Part shown: positions 50,855 to 60,290 of the stretch, piece by piece
How the letters are laid out: the number at the start of each line of letters is the position of its first letter
Numbering within the stretch: the stretch's first letter is position 1
NCBI RefSeq assembly: GCF_003097635.1
Contig: NZ_QCZI01000004.1
Location: 62,001 to 126,000, forward strand
Length of the DNA: 64,000 nt
Direction: 5' to 3'
Origin: Flavobacterium psychrotolerans
GTDB lineage: Bacteria > Bacteroidota > Bacteroidia > Flavobacteriales > Flavobacteriaceae
The notes under the pieces: model-generated
What the model was told of the DNA's origin: nothing
The model's database searches: none
The model's input: the letters and a program-made list of their open reading frames with translations, nothing else
Translations under genes and position numbers: made by a program

Positions 50855-51849
50855 AATTTAAAGAATAATTCAGGAAAAGCTTCTTGTGGTTTTTGCTTTA
50901 AAAGTATAATTTTCAGGTACGATTCCATGAAACCCAGGCCATACCCAAAAAACTGTTTCCAAACTGCAACTACTGATAAATAACCTATTTTCAAGCTTTT
51001 ATTTTGAAAGGAGGAAACAATAAATACCATTAGAAAATATAAAAAATAAAGTTCTAAGAGGACATCCTTCCCAAAAACATAAAACACTATTGAGAAACAA
51101 AAACCAAGTATGAAAAACGACGGAAAAAAATACGTGAATTTACTATATTGCGGATACCAACTATTTAAAATGGGTCTTGCTTTACCAAATTTATTAACCT
51201 GGATAGAAAACTTATTCCAATCGATTCTTCGTTTATGATACACAAATGCTTTCGGAAATAATTTAGTTTCGAAACCTAAATTCCATAATCGGATGGATAA
51301 ATCCGGATCCTCTCCTGGATGAATGTTTCCAAAACCACCTGAAATTTCAAAAGCTTTTTTGGACAATCCCATGTTAAAACTTCTGGGCTGAAATTTATCT
51401 ATTTTTTCAGAACCACCTCGTATTCCTCCAGTAGTCAGAAATGATGTCATGGCAAAATTGATGGCTTTTTGAATATCCGAAAATGAATCCAATGCTTTAT
51501 CTGGACCTCCAAAACAATCTACATAATTATTTTGCAAACCAATAGACACTTCCGACAGGTATTGTTTTGGAATGATACAATCAGAATCAAAAATAAGAAA
51601 ATAATCTCCTTTGGCATTTTTCATTCCAAAATTTCTAGAATCCCCCGGCCCGGAGTTCTCTTTATAATAGTAGGAAATATTTAATTTATTTTGAAATTTC
51701 TCCACATTATTTTTACATGATACGGTCGATCCATCCTCTACAATTACCACTTCAAAAACTGCATTATAATCTGCTAGTGACAAACTTTCCAAAAGCTCCT
51801 CAACTTCTTCTGGACGATTGTAAACAGGAATTATTAAGGAGAAAAACAT
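50851..51849 (-). CDS. Glycosyltransferase family 2 with C-terminal membrane helices
   Basis: A 332-residue protein started at 51849 (MFFSLIIPVYNRPEEVEEL), since the -7 box at 51868-51875 lies downstream of the ATG at 51930. GT2 domain: SLIIPVYNRPEEVE, IVEDGST, and DYFLIFDSDCIIP with the DxD-like motif. GFGNIHPGEDPDLSIRLW is the catalytic-base region. Two or three membrane helices follow (about 225-305). Upstream half of a coupled pair with coaE, which is probably an accident of packing. Substrate unknown. Confidence 0.87.
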   Translation of the reverse strand: MFFSLIIPVYNRPEEVEELLESLSLADYNAVFEVVIVEDGSTVSCKNNVEKFQNKLNISYYYKENSGPGDSRNFGMKNAKGDYFLIFDSDCIIPKQYLSEVSIGLQNNYVDCFGGPDKALDSFSDIQKAINFAMTSFLTTGGIRGGSEKIDKFQPRSFNMGLSKKAFEISGGFGNIHPGEDPDLSIRLWNLGFETKLFPKAFVYHKRRIDWNKFSIQVNKFGKARPILNSWYPQYSKFTYFFPSFFILGFCFSIVFYVFGKDVLLELYFLYFLMVFIVSSFQNKSLKIGYLSVVAVWKQFFGYGLGFMESYLKIILLKQKPQEAFPELFFKL

Positions 51850-51867
51850 ACAAATAATTTTTTTTAA

Positions 51868-51875
51868 CAAATATA
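51868..51875 (-). promoter_or_regulatory. -7 box for the GT2-coaE pair
   Basis: Minus-strand TATATTTG, exact match, 18 bp upstream of the start at 51849. Confidence 0.5.
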
Positions 51876-51890
51876 AACTATATAAAAAAC

Positions 51891-51910
51891 AAAAACCACC
51901 TTTAAGGTGG
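51891..51910 (-). terminator. Terminator after the T9SS adhesin gene
   Basis: On the minus strand, perfect palindrome CCACCTTAAAGGTGG (51896-51910) followed by TTTTT. Confidence 0.75.
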
Positions 51911-51937
51911 CTTTTGAAATGAAAATTCAAGAATTGA

Positions 51938-53368
51938 TTATCCTTTGATAACTTTGATTGTTTTTACTTGATTATCGGAAGTAACTTTTACCATATAGGT
52001 TCCGTTTGACAAATGTGACATATCCACTTGGGATTGATTTTGTTTCACTGATTTTGTCATTACTTCTTGACCTAACAAGTTAAATACTGCAACATTAGAA
52101 ATGTTTTTATCGTAGGATATATTCAAAATATCTTTCACTGGGTTAGGAAATGTATGAAAGCTGGCACTGTTAAAAGTATCTGTTGCCAAGAGAGGGTCAG
52201 AAATTACTGTTCTAGGTCTTTCAATATTTTCTTCTCCACATTGATCATCAACATGAGAATAAAATCTGATAACTCCAGAAATATCGGATACCCAAGTAAG
52301 AGGTGATGCACCAGCAATAAGAGAGGTATCTCCTGCTTCATTACCTATAGTAATAAAATCTGTCGTTCCACTAGTAAAAGTATAAGTTTGCCCTGACAAA
52401 ACATTTACAACTGAATATTCTCCCGCAAAACCATCTGACACAATAATATTCTCAGTTACACCATCCAAAATTTCTGGAGTATAAGCATCCGCAGGGTATT
52501 GACCTCCGGAAGCCGCCAAACAATAACCAGGAGGTGATTGTGTAGTAAAACTCCACACAGCGCAATCTGTAGCCGAACCAACTAAATTTACAGCAACAAC
52601 TTTCCAATAAAATGTTGTACTAAAATCGGCCAAGGACAAATCAACGGATGGCGTTGTTGTGCTAGTAATAAAATCGGTTACTGCATCTGAAGTCGCTCCA
52701 GAATAAATATTATACAATGTAACTGGCCCTCCTGTTGTTGGAGCTGTCCATGAAAAAGTTGTGGCACCAATCGGAACCTCTAATGCCGCATCAGCCGGTG
52801 AAGGATTTGAAACGCAACCTGGAGCAATAACAGTATTACTAATAAAGTCAATTCCATCAATAGCCCAAGCATCACCCTCATTATTTTCTAATACAAAAGC
52901 TATATAAATTGTTTGTCCTGCATAAGCACTCAAATCAACCGTTCTTGTAGTCATTTCTATAGTAAAATCTGACTCTGTTTGGGTGTCCACAATTGTGAAA
53001 GAATTAATATCTATCTGAGAAGTAGTAGAAACTCTAATCGTATAAGTCGAACCATAATCCGTCGGATCGTCTTGTCCCTGATAAAATGCCATCAACGTGT
53101 TAGGTGCCGTAACAGTATAAGCAGGTGAAACCAACCAATCTTCAGCTAATTCACCAGCGGTCACAGCCTCGTAGTCTACATAAGCGGCTTGAAGTCCTGT
53201 TGCAACTCCTACTGTAGTTGCTGTCCAATCACTTTCTATTCCTAAATCATTTGCACCTCGATAAACAGCCCATCCTGTTGGAGGAAATGTCCCTTCAAAA
53301 TCTTGAGGAAATTGAGCAAAAGCTGAAAATCCGATGAACAACATAAATAATAAGGTAATTTTTTTCAT
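51938..53368 (-). CDS. T9SS-secreted choice-of-anchor J / fibronectin-like protein
   Basis: A 476-residue secreted protein. Signal peptide about 1-18 (LFMLFIGFSAFAQ). A cleaved-adhesin/choice-of-anchor J domain (about 20-180): FPQDFEGTFPPTGWAVYRG, WLVSPAYT, and GDAWAIDGIDFI at its end. A fibronectin III-like region (about 185-275, PSPADAALEVPIGATTFSWTAP). A T9SS type A tail (about 405-476, FPNPVKDILNISYD ... GTYMVKV). It is likely a surface adhesin or a binding protein, not an enzyme. It has its own promoter and terminator, so it is monocistronic. Confidence 0.87.
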   Translation of the reverse strand: MKKITLLFMLFIGFSAFAQFPQDFEGTFPPTGWAVYRGANDLGIESDWTATTVGVATGLQAAYVDYEAVTAGELAEDWLVSPAYTVTAPNTLMAFYQGQDDPTDYGSTYTIRVSTTSQIDINSFTIVDTQTESDFTIEMTTRTVDLSAYAGQTIYIAFVLENNEGDAWAIDGIDFISNTVIAPGCVSNPSPADAALEVPIGATTFSWTAPTTGGPVTLYNIYSGATSDAVTDFITSTTTPSVDLSLADFSTTFYWKVVAVNLVGSATDCAVWSFTTQSPPGYCLAASGGQYPADAYTPEILDGVTENIIVSDGFAGEYSVVNVLSGQTYTFTSGTTDFITIGNEAGDTSLIAGASPLTWVSDISGVIRFYSHVDDQCGEENIERPRTVISDPLLATDTFNSASFHTFPNPVKDILNISYDKNISNVAVFNLLGQEVMTKSVKQNQSQVDMSHLSNGTYMVKVTSDNQVKTIKVIKG

Positions 53369-53394
53369 TTAGTTTTATTTGTTTATTTATTTGG

Positions 53395-53402
53395 CAAAAG
53401 TA
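53395..53402 (-). promoter_or_regulatory. -7 box for the T9SS adhesin gene
   Basis: Minus-strand TACTTTTG, exact TAnnTTTG match, 26 bp upstream of the start at 53368. Confidence 0.5.
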
Positions 53403-53664
53403 AAAAAAAACTAAATAATAACATCATAAAAACGGTTTATTTGATATTAATACAATCATTTTGTGGAATTCTATGCAAATTGCTAACTCACGCTCATTTT
53501 TAAATGTTTATATAAAGTCTTTTTATGGGATGAAAATTCATTTTTACTTCCAAACGGCAATTGCTCTAGGACTACTAATTTAAAAGTAATTTTTTGTTTT
53601 GTCACGATCATTTTTATTCATTTGGCAAAGTCCTTTTAGGAGAAAAAAGATCATTAATAAAAAA
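53403..53664. other. Non-coding stretch within a 380-bp gap
   Basis: AT-rich sequence between the adhesin promoter and the fabV terminator. Only an 17-codon frame (53530-53583, MKIHFYFQTAIALGLLI) is present, which looks signal-peptide-like but has no support. Nothing else is assigned. Confidence 0.4.
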
Positions 53665-53709
53665 GCCCCTAATTTTTAAAAGGTTTAAAACCAATAAAAT
53701 TTTAGGGGC
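53665..53709 (-). terminator. Terminator after fabV
   Basis: Outer stem GCCCCTAA/TTAGGGGC with an AT-rich inner part. On the minus strand it is followed by TTTTTT. It lies 40 bp past the fabV stop. Confidence 0.8.
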
Positions 53710-53748
53710 ATTAAGAAAATATAATTTCAATAAATTTTGAAACTATTA

Positions 53749-54939
53749 TTAAACTATACTAGAAATATTCACGAGTTCATTAGTATCTTCTTTGTAATTT
53801 ACACCTTCAAATTCAAAACCAAAAAGATTGTGAAAATCTTTTCTGTAGCCTTTCAAATCCCCTATTTCGGACAAATTTTCGGTAGTGGCTTTTGTCCACA
53901 AATCAGCAATTTGTTGCTGAACATCATCTCGCATTTCTAAATCATCAATCCTAATTCTTCCTTTTTCATCGGTTAACATTGCTGCTCCCGTGAATAATCT
54001 TTCTTGATACAAACGTTGAATTTGTTCAATACATCCTTCATGAATTCCTTTTGCTTTCATTATTTTATACAATAACGAAATGTACAAAGGAATAACAGGA
54101 ATGGCAGAACTGGCTTGGGTAACCAATGCTTTATTAACAGAAACATAGGCTTTCCCATTTAGAGAAGCTAATGTATCGGTAATGGCAAAAGCCGTGGCTT
54201 CAAGGTGATCCTTTGCGCGTCCAATAGTCCCTTTGCGGTAAACCGCTTCAGTCAATGATGGTCCAATATAGGAATAAGCAACTGTTGTAGCTCCGTCTGC
54301 CAACAAATTTTCTGCTTTTAGCGCCTCAATCCACATGGCCCAATCTTCTCCCCCCATAACGGCAACTGTATTTTCAATATCCTCCTCATTACATGGTTCA
54401 ATAGAGATTTCTGAAACAATTCCAGTATGAAAATCAACCGTTTTATTCGTGAAGGTAGTTCCAATTGGTTTCAAGACAGAGCGATGCAACACACCCGTTT
54501 TTGGATGAACGCGAACTGGCGACGCCAAACTGTAAATGATCAAATCTATTTGTCCTAAATCTTTTTTAATAAGATCTAGAGTTTGTTTTTTTATTTCATC
54601 AGAAAAAGCATCACCATTAATACTTTTAGCATACAGTCCAGCCTTATGCGCTTCATTTTCAAAAGCCGCAGAATTGTACCAGCCTGGTGAAGCCGTTTTT
54701 CCTTCCAATGGTGGTTTTTCAAAAAACACGCCAATTGTAGCGGCATCCGATCCAAAAGCACTTGTAATCCTAGAAGATAAACCAAATCCTGTTGAAGCAC
54801 CAATTACCAATACTTTTTTGGCTCCGGCAATAGCACCTTTTGATTTTATATATTCAATTTGATTTTTAACATTTTGCTCGCATCCTTTAGGGTGGGCTGT
54901 TAAACAAATAAATCCTCTCATTCTAGGTTCTATGATCAT
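53749..54939 (-). CDS. fabV: Trans-2-enoyl-CoA/ACP reductase FabV
   Basis: This 396-residue enzyme catalyses the NADH-dependent last reduction of each fatty acid elongation cycle. Start at 54939 (MIIEPRMRGFICLTAHPKGCE), since the -7 box lies between it and the upstream TTG. NAD-binding VLVIGASTGFGLSSRI, the FabV motif YSLASPVRVHPKTG, and the active-site Tyr-X8-Lys (YRKGTIGRAK) are present. FabV is less sensitive to triclosan than FabI. The family length matches. Confidence 0.95.
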   Translation of the reverse strand: MIIEPRMRGFICLTAHPKGCEQNVKNQIEYIKSKGAIAGAKKVLVIGASTGFGLSSRITSAFGSDAATIGVFFEKPPLEGKTASPGWYNSAAFENEAHKAGLYAKSINGDAFSDEIKKQTLDLIKKDLGQIDLIIYSLASPVRVHPKTGVLHRSVLKPIGTTFTNKTVDFHTGIVSEISIEPCNEEDIENTVAVMGGEDWAMWIEALKAENLLADGATTVAYSYIGPSLTEAVYRKGTIGRAKDHLEATAFAITDTLASLNGKAYVSVNKALVTQASSAIPVIPLYISLLYKIMKAKGIHEGCIEQIQRLYQERLFTGAAMLTDEKGRIRIDDLEMRDDVQQQIADLWTKATTENLSEIGDLKGYRKDFHNLFGFEFEGVNYKEDTNELVNISSIV

Positions 54940-54987
54940 AATTGTAAAGGTTACTCCGTTATTCTTTGAATCGTTTTTTTTAGTTGG

Positions 54988-54995
54988 CAAATATA
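54988..54995 (-). promoter_or_regulatory. -7 box for fabV
   Basis: Minus-strand TATATTTG, exact match, about 49 bp upstream of the ATG at 54939. It supports that start. Confidence 0.55.
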
Positions 54996-55005
54996 AGGCA
55001 TTTTT

Positions 55006-56658
55006 TTAGTCCAACAAGGCTTTTGCATGATTTAGAGCCGAATCCGAAACTACTGTTCCCGATAACATTTGCGCTATTTCAAGTATTCGCTCCTCGCCGG
55101 ATAATAATTTTAATTCTGAATGGGTTTGTTCCCCAATTATAGTTTTAAAAACCTTAAAATGAGCATTTCCTTTTGCGGCAATTTGGGGCAAATGGGTTAT
55201 GGCAAAAACCTGCATGGTTTCGCTCATTCCTTTCATGATATCTCCCATTTTTATAGCAATTTCACCGGAAACTCCAGTGTCAATCTCATCAAAAATTATA
55301 GTGGGTAATTTTGAATATTGCGCCAAAATTGCTTTCACGGCAAGCATAATCCGAGACATTTCTCCTCCCGAGGCCACTTTTTTCAGCAATCCGAAATCGG
55401 AACCTTTGTTTGCCGAAAACAAAAATTGTAATTCATCTTTTCCGTTCTGTAAATAATTGGAAGTAGCATTAATTTCAATATTAAAACGGACATTAGGCAT
55501 GCCCAATTGCTCTAAAATTCCAACTAACTTTTGTGATAATATTGGAATTGCTTTTGTGCGATTATCATGTATGGAATGAGCTAGTTTGTCCAGCTCCAAT
55601 TCAGAATGCTGAATTTTTTCTTCTAAGATTTTTATTTCGTTTTCCAAATTGCTTACAGAAATCACTTTATTGTCTAAATCATTCTGAATTTGAAGCAATT
55701 CTGAAATACTTAAAACCTGGTGTTTCTTTTGAAGATTATAAATCAATTGCAACTTCTGATTCACAAGTTCTAATTGTTCGGGATCGTTAACGAGATTTTC
55801 AGCAACTCCATTTAACTCGTCCACAATATCATCTAACTCAATAGAAACACTATTTAATCTCTCAAATAAAAACTGATATTCCGATGAAAAACTGGATGCT
55901 TTCTGCAAAGCAACCTTCATTTCTTTTAAATTATGTAAAACACCAAATTGCTCTTCCGATGCAATTGCAAAAGATTTTTCTAAATTTTCTTTAATCGCCT
56001 CGACATTGGTCAATTTTTCAAATATTGATTCCAACTCTAATTGATCACACGATTCTAATTTGGCTTCCAGCAATTCTTCCAACAAAAAAGTATTGTAATC
56101 TTGTTCCTTTAATGCTTGTTGAATTTGAGTATTCAGTTGCAATAAATCGGTTTTTTGCTTTTTATAGGATTTCAAAACAAGAATATATTCCGAAATAACC
56201 CCTTGATTCCCTGCGATTGAATCGATAATTTCAAATTGAAAATTTTCCTCCGATAATTCTTGGGTTTGATGCTGGGAATGAATGTCTATTAAATACAAAC
56301 TCAAATCCTGCAATTCCTGAAGATTTACCGGCGTATCATTTATAAAAGCTCTTGATTTTCCCGAAGGCAATATTTCTCGTCTAATGATTGTTTCGGCTTC
56401 ATAATCCAAATCATTCGTGGCAAAAAAAGATTGTAAATTGTAATTTGAAATTTGAAAATGCGCTTCAATAATACATTTTTCACTTTTGTTTTTGAGAGAA
56501 GTCAAATCAGCTCTTTTTCCTAAAACCAATCCTAAAGCGCCCAGCAGAATTGATTTTCCAGCTCCGGTCTCCCCTGTTATTATTGAAAATCCAGAAGAAA
56601 AATCAATTGATAATTTTTCAATTAAAGCAAAATTCTCAATAGAAAGTGAAGTAATCAT
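55006..56658 (-). CDS. recN: DNA repair protein RecN
   Basis: A 550-residue SMC-like ATPase for double-strand break repair. N-terminal ATP-binding head with Walker A ITGETGAGKSILLGALGLVLGKR, a long coiled-coil middle (about 150-360), and a C-terminal head with the signature VASGGEMSRIMLAVKAIL, Walker B PTIIFDEIDTGVSGEIA, and the ITHLPQIAAKG His. Full length. The gene precedes fabV by 15 bp and follows porD by 63 bp on the same strand. Confidence 0.96.
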   Translation of the reverse strand: MITSLSIENFALIEKLSIDFSSGFSIITGETGAGKSILLGALGLVLGKRADLTSLKNKSEKCIIEAHFQISNYNLQSFFATNDLDYEAETIIRREILPSGKSRAFINDTPVNLQELQDLSLYLIDIHSQHQTQELSEENFQFEIIDSIAGNQGVISEYILVLKSYKKQKTDLLQLNTQIQQALKEQDYNTFLLEELLEAKLESCDQLELESIFEKLTNVEAIKENLEKSFAIASEEQFGVLHNLKEMKVALQKASSFSSEYQFLFERLNSVSIELDDIVDELNGVAENLVNDPEQLELVNQKLQLIYNLQKKHQVLSISELLQIQNDLDNKVISVSNLENEIKILEEKIQHSELELDKLAHSIHDNRTKAIPILSQKLVGILEQLGMPNVRFNIEINATSNYLQNGKDELQFLFSANKGSDFGLLKKVASGGEMSRIMLAVKAILAQYSKLPTIIFDEIDTGVSGEIAIKMGDIMKGMSETMQVFAITHLPQIAAKGNAHFKVFKTIIGEQTHSELKLLSGEERILEIAQMLSGTVVSDSALNHAKALLD

Positions 56659-56721
56659 GTGCAGTTGATATTCAGAATTTTTAATTAATTAGCCCATCGC
56701 AATTTATATAATTAGATATTA

Positions 56722-57606
56722 CTATCTAATCTCTGCCCATTTAGTTGAGTTCAAGGGCGAAATATTATTTAAAATATAGACTAAATCGTCTATGGAAATG
56801 CTTGGACCACCTGTAAAAATAGAAACAATTTCATCTGATTTTGCATCAAAAAATATTCGTGTTAAAAAAGCATTAGGCCTTACGGAGTGTAGTTTCCCGA
56901 GGGTAGAAATTGCTGATTTTATTTTTAATTTAGCTGTTTTCAAATCGCTATTCATTACATCCAAGCCTTCTAAATGATATTGAGCCATGGCTTCTCTAAA
57001 AGGACTGTAAGTACCTGATAAAATATTATTCACTAAATGATACCTGTTTTGATTGCCGTCTCCTTGACTCCATCCTTTATAACCTCCTGCTTGCGCCACG
57101 TTAGCTATTTCTTGTGCAGTTTCAAAACTTGAAGTCCCACCATTTAGAGAGAAAGTATCGGCATCCATACCAATAATTATATAACTGTAAAAAGCCATCA
57201 CAGAAACCAAATTAGAATCAAAACTATTAGGATTGAAAGTTAAGTTTTGAAATTCAGTATACTTAAAATTGAAATCTTTGTCGTTATAATTGAAAACAGA
57301 AGATGAATATGTAGAATTAAAAACAGGTCTGGAAGATTGTACTTGTATTGTCGCCGTAAAATTATCCGATTCATAAGCACTTATGTTTATGACCATCGAA
57401 CAATTTATTTTTTCATTGGGTTTGTAAACTTGTCCCGTCCAATCGGTTTTATTTACAAAATCAGTCAACGATTTTTCTAAGGTTTTATAAACTTGCGTAT
57501 TAGTCCCTCCTATTTTTTCGGCATTCACTTTTATGATACAATTGAGTTCTTGAGCCTGAACAAAACTCAATGAAAGCAACAGAAAAAAACTAAATATCTT
57601 ATTCAT
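56722..57606 (-). CDS. porD: DUF4835/PorD-family protein (type IX secretion accessory)
   Basis: A 294-residue periplasmic or envelope protein with a signal peptide (about 1-18, FLLLSLSFVQAQELNC). The rest matches DUF4835 (VNAEKIGGTNTQVYKTLEKSL, FYSYIIIGMDADTFSLNGG, GGYKGWSQGDGNQNRY, and an NILSGTYSPFREAMAQYH motif). The family is annotated as PorD in T9SS-bearing Bacteroidota, as I recall it; the precise role is not established. Its start overlaps the end of coaBC by 8 bp. T9SS cargo genes in this window show that such a system operates here. Confidence 0.78.
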   Translation of the reverse strand: MNKIFSFFLLLSLSFVQAQELNCIIKVNAEKIGGTNTQVYKTLEKSLTDFVNKTDWTGQVYKPNEKINCSMVINISAYESDNFTATIQVQSSRPVFNSTYSSSVFNYNDKDFNFKYTEFQNLTFNPNSFDSNLVSVMAFYSYIIIGMDADTFSLNGGTSSFETAQEIANVAQAGGYKGWSQGDGNQNRYHLVNNILSGTYSPFREAMAQYHLEGLDVMNSDLKTAKLKIKSAISTLGKLHSVRPNAFLTRIFFDAKSDEIVSIFTGGPSISIDDLVYILNNISPLNSTKWAEIR

Positions 57607-58807
57607 AATGCGCTATAATTTTGTTTACAATATCCTCAGCAACGGCCTCTTTTGATTTCAACGACATCCGTTCAATAGAATAAAAATGGTCAATAAAGGT
57701 AACTTTATTTGTTGGTTTTCCAAAACCTGCTCCTTCATCCTGCAATGAATTCAGAACAATCAAATCTAGGTTTTTTTTCTGAATTTTCAACTTTGCATTT
57801 TCAATTTCATTTTCTGTTTCTAATGCAAATCCTATTAAGAACTGTTTTTTCTTTATTTTGCCTAATGATTCCAGAATATCTTTCGTTTTTTCTAGTTCAA
57901 TCGTGAAATTTTCGCCTGCTTTTTTTATCTTTTGTTGGGCAACATATTTAGGTCTATAATCCGCAACGGCTGCAGCAGCAATGACAGCGTCAACTTCATC
58001 AAAATAAACATGGCAGGCATCATACATTTGTTGGGCAGATGTGACGGGAATCACTTTTATATTTGAATGTTCCACTTTAAAATGTGTAGGCCCAGAAACT
58101 AAAATAACTTCAGCCCCAAGATTTGCTGCTCTTTTAGCAATATCAAATCCCATTTTACCGGAAGAATGATTTCCTATAAAACGCACAGGATCGATTGCTT
58201 CGTATGTGGGACCGGCAGTAATGAGTATTTTTTTTCCTTTTAAGGGCAATTTACTTTCTAAATCGGCTTCAAGAAAAGTTAGGATGTTCTCCGGTTCGGC
58301 CATTCTCCCTTCTCCAGAAAGTCCACTGGCGAGTTCACCATTTTCAGCCGGAATCATCGTATTTCCAAAGGCTGTTAAAGCGCCAAAACTTGCAATTGTG
58401 GAAGGATGTTTGTACATGTCCAAATCCATTGCCGGAGCAAAATAAACGGGACATTTAGCTGATAAATAGGTTGCAATCAAAAGATTATCGCAATTACCAT
58501 TTACCATTTTAGATAGTGTATTTGCAGTGGCCGGAGCAATAACCATCAAATCGGCCCAAAGTCCTAGATCGACATGACTATTCCATTGTGCATTGTCATC
58601 CTCTTCGTTGTAAAAACTGGAATGTACGGGGTTTTTAGAAAGTGTGGATAAAGTAAGCGGGGTTACAAAATCCTTAGAAGCAGGTGTCATAATCACTTGG
58701 ACCTGTGCACCTGCTTTTATGAAAAGTCTAACTAATGTAGCTGTTTTATATGCGGCAATTCCGCCAGAAATACCCAGCACTATTTTTTTACCGCTTAAAA
58801 CTGACAT
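57599..58807 (-). CDS. coaBC: Bifunctional phosphopantothenoylcysteine decarboxylase/phosphopantothenate-cysteine ligase
   Basis: This 402-residue two-domain CoA-synthesis enzyme starts at 58807 (MSVLSGKKIVLGISGGIAAYK). N-terminal CoaC flavoprotein domain (about 1-185): GISGGIAAYKTATLVR, His region NSHVDLGLWADLMVIAPATANTLSK, and PAMDLDMY. C-terminal CoaB domain (about 190-402): ITAGPTYEAIDPVRFIGNHSSGKMG and AAVADYRPKYVAQQKIKK. It couples cysteine to phosphopantothenate, then decarboxylates it. It is followed within 4 bp by rpoZ in the transcript order. Confidence 0.96.
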   Translation of the reverse strand: MSVLSGKKIVLGISGGIAAYKTATLVRLFIKAGAQVQVIMTPASKDFVTPLTLSTLSKNPVHSSFYNEEDDNAQWNSHVDLGLWADLMVIAPATANTLSKMVNGNCDNLLIATYLSAKCPVYFAPAMDLDMYKHPSTIASFGALTAFGNTMIPAENGELASGLSGEGRMAEPENILTFLEADLESKLPLKGKKILITAGPTYEAIDPVRFIGNHSSGKMGFDIAKRAANLGAEVILVSGPTHFKVEHSNIKVIPVTSAQQMYDACHVYFDEVDAVIAAAAVADYRPKYVAQQKIKKAGENFTIELEKTKDILESLGKIKKKQFLIGFALETENEIENAKLKIQKKNLDLIVLNSLQDEGAGFGKPTNKVTFIDHFYSIERMSLKSKEAVAEDIVNKIIAHYE

Positions 58808-58811
58808 TGTC

Positions 58812-59129
58812 TTATTTGTTTGCGTCTCTGTAGTAAATTTTATCGTCAAGCCATTCTTGAACTGCTAATGCGTGTGCTTTAGGCAATTTTTCGTAGAATT
58901 TAGAAACCTCGATTTGTTCTTTGTTTTCAAAAACTTCCTCCAAACTGTCATTGTAAGTAGCAAACTCTTCTAACTTTTCTGTCAATTCTTTTTTAATTTC
59001 AGAGTTGATTTGGTTTGCTCTTTTAGCCATAATTGTTATCGCTTCATACACATTTCCAGTTGGTTCCTCAATTACACTTTTGTTATAAGTGATTGTATTT
59101 ACTGGAGCATTCGTCTTTTTTAAATCCAT
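58812..59129 (-). CDS. rpoZ: RNA polymerase omega subunit (Bacteroidota type)
   Basis: A 105-residue protein. NVYEAITIMAKRANQIN is the conserved omega/Rpb6 helix for folding of the beta-prime subunit. The C-terminal half is longer than E. coli omega and acidic, as usual in Bacteroidota. It lies between bamD and coaBC with spacers under 10 bp. This order is common in flavobacteria. Confidence 0.92.
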   Translation of the reverse strand: MDLKKTNAPVNTITYNKSVIEEPTGNVYEAITIMAKRANQINSEIKKELTEKLEEFATYNDSLEEVFENKEQIEVSKFYEKLPKAHALAVQEWLDDKIYYRDANK

Positions 59130-59138
59130 GACTTTAAT

Positions 59139-59933
59139 TTATTTAGAAAATTGTTGTAAATCTTTTTCAATTTTAGCTAACATTTCGTCAGCTTTTTCTT
59201 TGTGTGATGTATTGCTGTTGAATCGTATTAAATTCCCATGAGCTACTTTGGCCACATTCAATCGTTCTTCCATTTTTGCGGGAACACTGTTAATTGCCAG
59301 TTTGTAAGCGGAATCGAATTTGTAAAACAACGCTTCTTCTTTATATTTTGTTCCAGGATAATCTGCAATAAAATTATCAAGTGCTACGATTGCCGATTTA
59401 TAATCTGAAATCGTATTGTACTGTTTGGAATTTTCAAAAACCTTTTTCTCTATTTTATCCGTTAAAACTTTTAAGGCGGTATTCGCTTCTGCAAGGTAAG
59501 CAGAATTAGGATAGGTATCTATAAATTCCTGCAACTTATTGATTGCCTTTGTCGTATCTGTTTGATCTAAACTATATGCAGGTGACAACATGGAGTAACT
59601 TTTGGCTCCTAAAAAAGAAGCTTCTTCCACTTTTTCGCTTTTTGGGTAGCTGGAAGCAAAGCTTTCAAATTGATAACCCGCCAAATAATACTGTTTTGAT
59701 TTGAAATAGGACTGGGAAAACATGTAAAACATTTTTTCCGCTTGTGGTTTTCCTCTATAAGCTGGCGAAATTTCTTCAAAAAGGCGAATCGCTTTAGCGT
59801 ATTTTCCAGTTTCATAGAGTTTGGTTGCCATCTCAAATTTAACTGCAACATCCTCTGATTTTAATGCTTTTTGGTATTCGCTACAAGAGCAAAAAAAGGC
59901 AACAACAAGCAATAAATATAAAATTTTCTTCAT
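59139..59933 (-). CDS. bamD: Outer membrane protein assembly factor BamD
   Basis: A 264-residue lipoprotein started at 59933 (MKKILYLLLVVAFFCSCS) with a lipobox at about residues 14-17, giving a lipidated Cys. TPR repeats (about 30-240: FEMATKLYETGKYAKAIRLFEEI, SYFKSKQYYLAGYQFESFAS) follow. BamD with BamA inserts beta-barrel proteins into the outer membrane. A complete TTTG-N19-TAAATTTG promoter lies 50 nt upstream. This makes it the first gene of bamD-rpoZ-coaBC-porD (recN may continue). Confidence 0.94.
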   Translation of the reverse strand: MKKILYLLLVVAFFCSCSEYQKALKSEDVAVKFEMATKLYETGKYAKAIRLFEEISPAYRGKPQAEKMFYMFSQSYFKSKQYYLAGYQFESFASSYPKSEKVEEASFLGAKSYSMLSPAYSLDQTDTTKAINKLQEFIDTYPNSAYLAEANTALKVLTDKIEKKVFENSKQYNTISDYKSAIVALDNFIADYPGTKYKEEALFYKFDSAYKLAINSVPAKMEERLNVAKVAHGNLIRFNSNTSHKEKADEMLAKIEKDLQQFSK

Positions 59934-59990
59934 TTTTCTTAGGAGGTTCCTTTGATTTGCAACTATTTTACCGTTTTCAAAAACCAACTG

Positions 59991-60021
59991 CAAATTTAGT
60001 GATTAATTTATGTAATGCAAA
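59991..60021 (-). promoter_or_regulatory. Promoter of bamD operon (-33 and -7)
   Basis: On the minus strand TTTG (60021-60018), a 19-bp spacer and TAAATTTG (59998-59991). The transcript would start near 59985 and give a ~50-nt leader. This is the best-spaced promoter on the minus strand of the window. Confidence 0.75.
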
Positions 60022-60247
60022 TATTTATTTTATTAAAAAAATCTTAATAAAACCTCAGAAGAACACTAATTTTGGGTAGAATCTGATTTTTTATTGAGAT
60101 AACGTGATTTTTGATTCTTTGTTATATAATTAGGATATTTTATAGTGATTAGGATATTTTTTTAATTAAAGTTAAATATTATTTGAGAACAGCTTTCTTA
60201 TATCATTTGCCAATTATTATCTATCCAAAACATAAATAAAATAAAAA

Positions 60248-60268
60248 AACCACCCAAAAAGAGTGGTT
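60248..60268 (-). terminator. Terminator after dapA
   Basis: On the minus strand AACCACTC pairs with GGGTGGTT (one wobble) around TTTTT, followed by a T run. The 60022-60247 stretch between this and the bamD promoter is AT-rich and holds nothing assigned. Confidence 0.8.
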
Positions 60269-60290
60269 CTTAAAGATATTGCAAAAAAAT

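Noticed and set aside
53530..53583. 17-codon ORF resembling a signal peptide
   Set aside because: Too short, without a following domain, promoter or conservation evidence.
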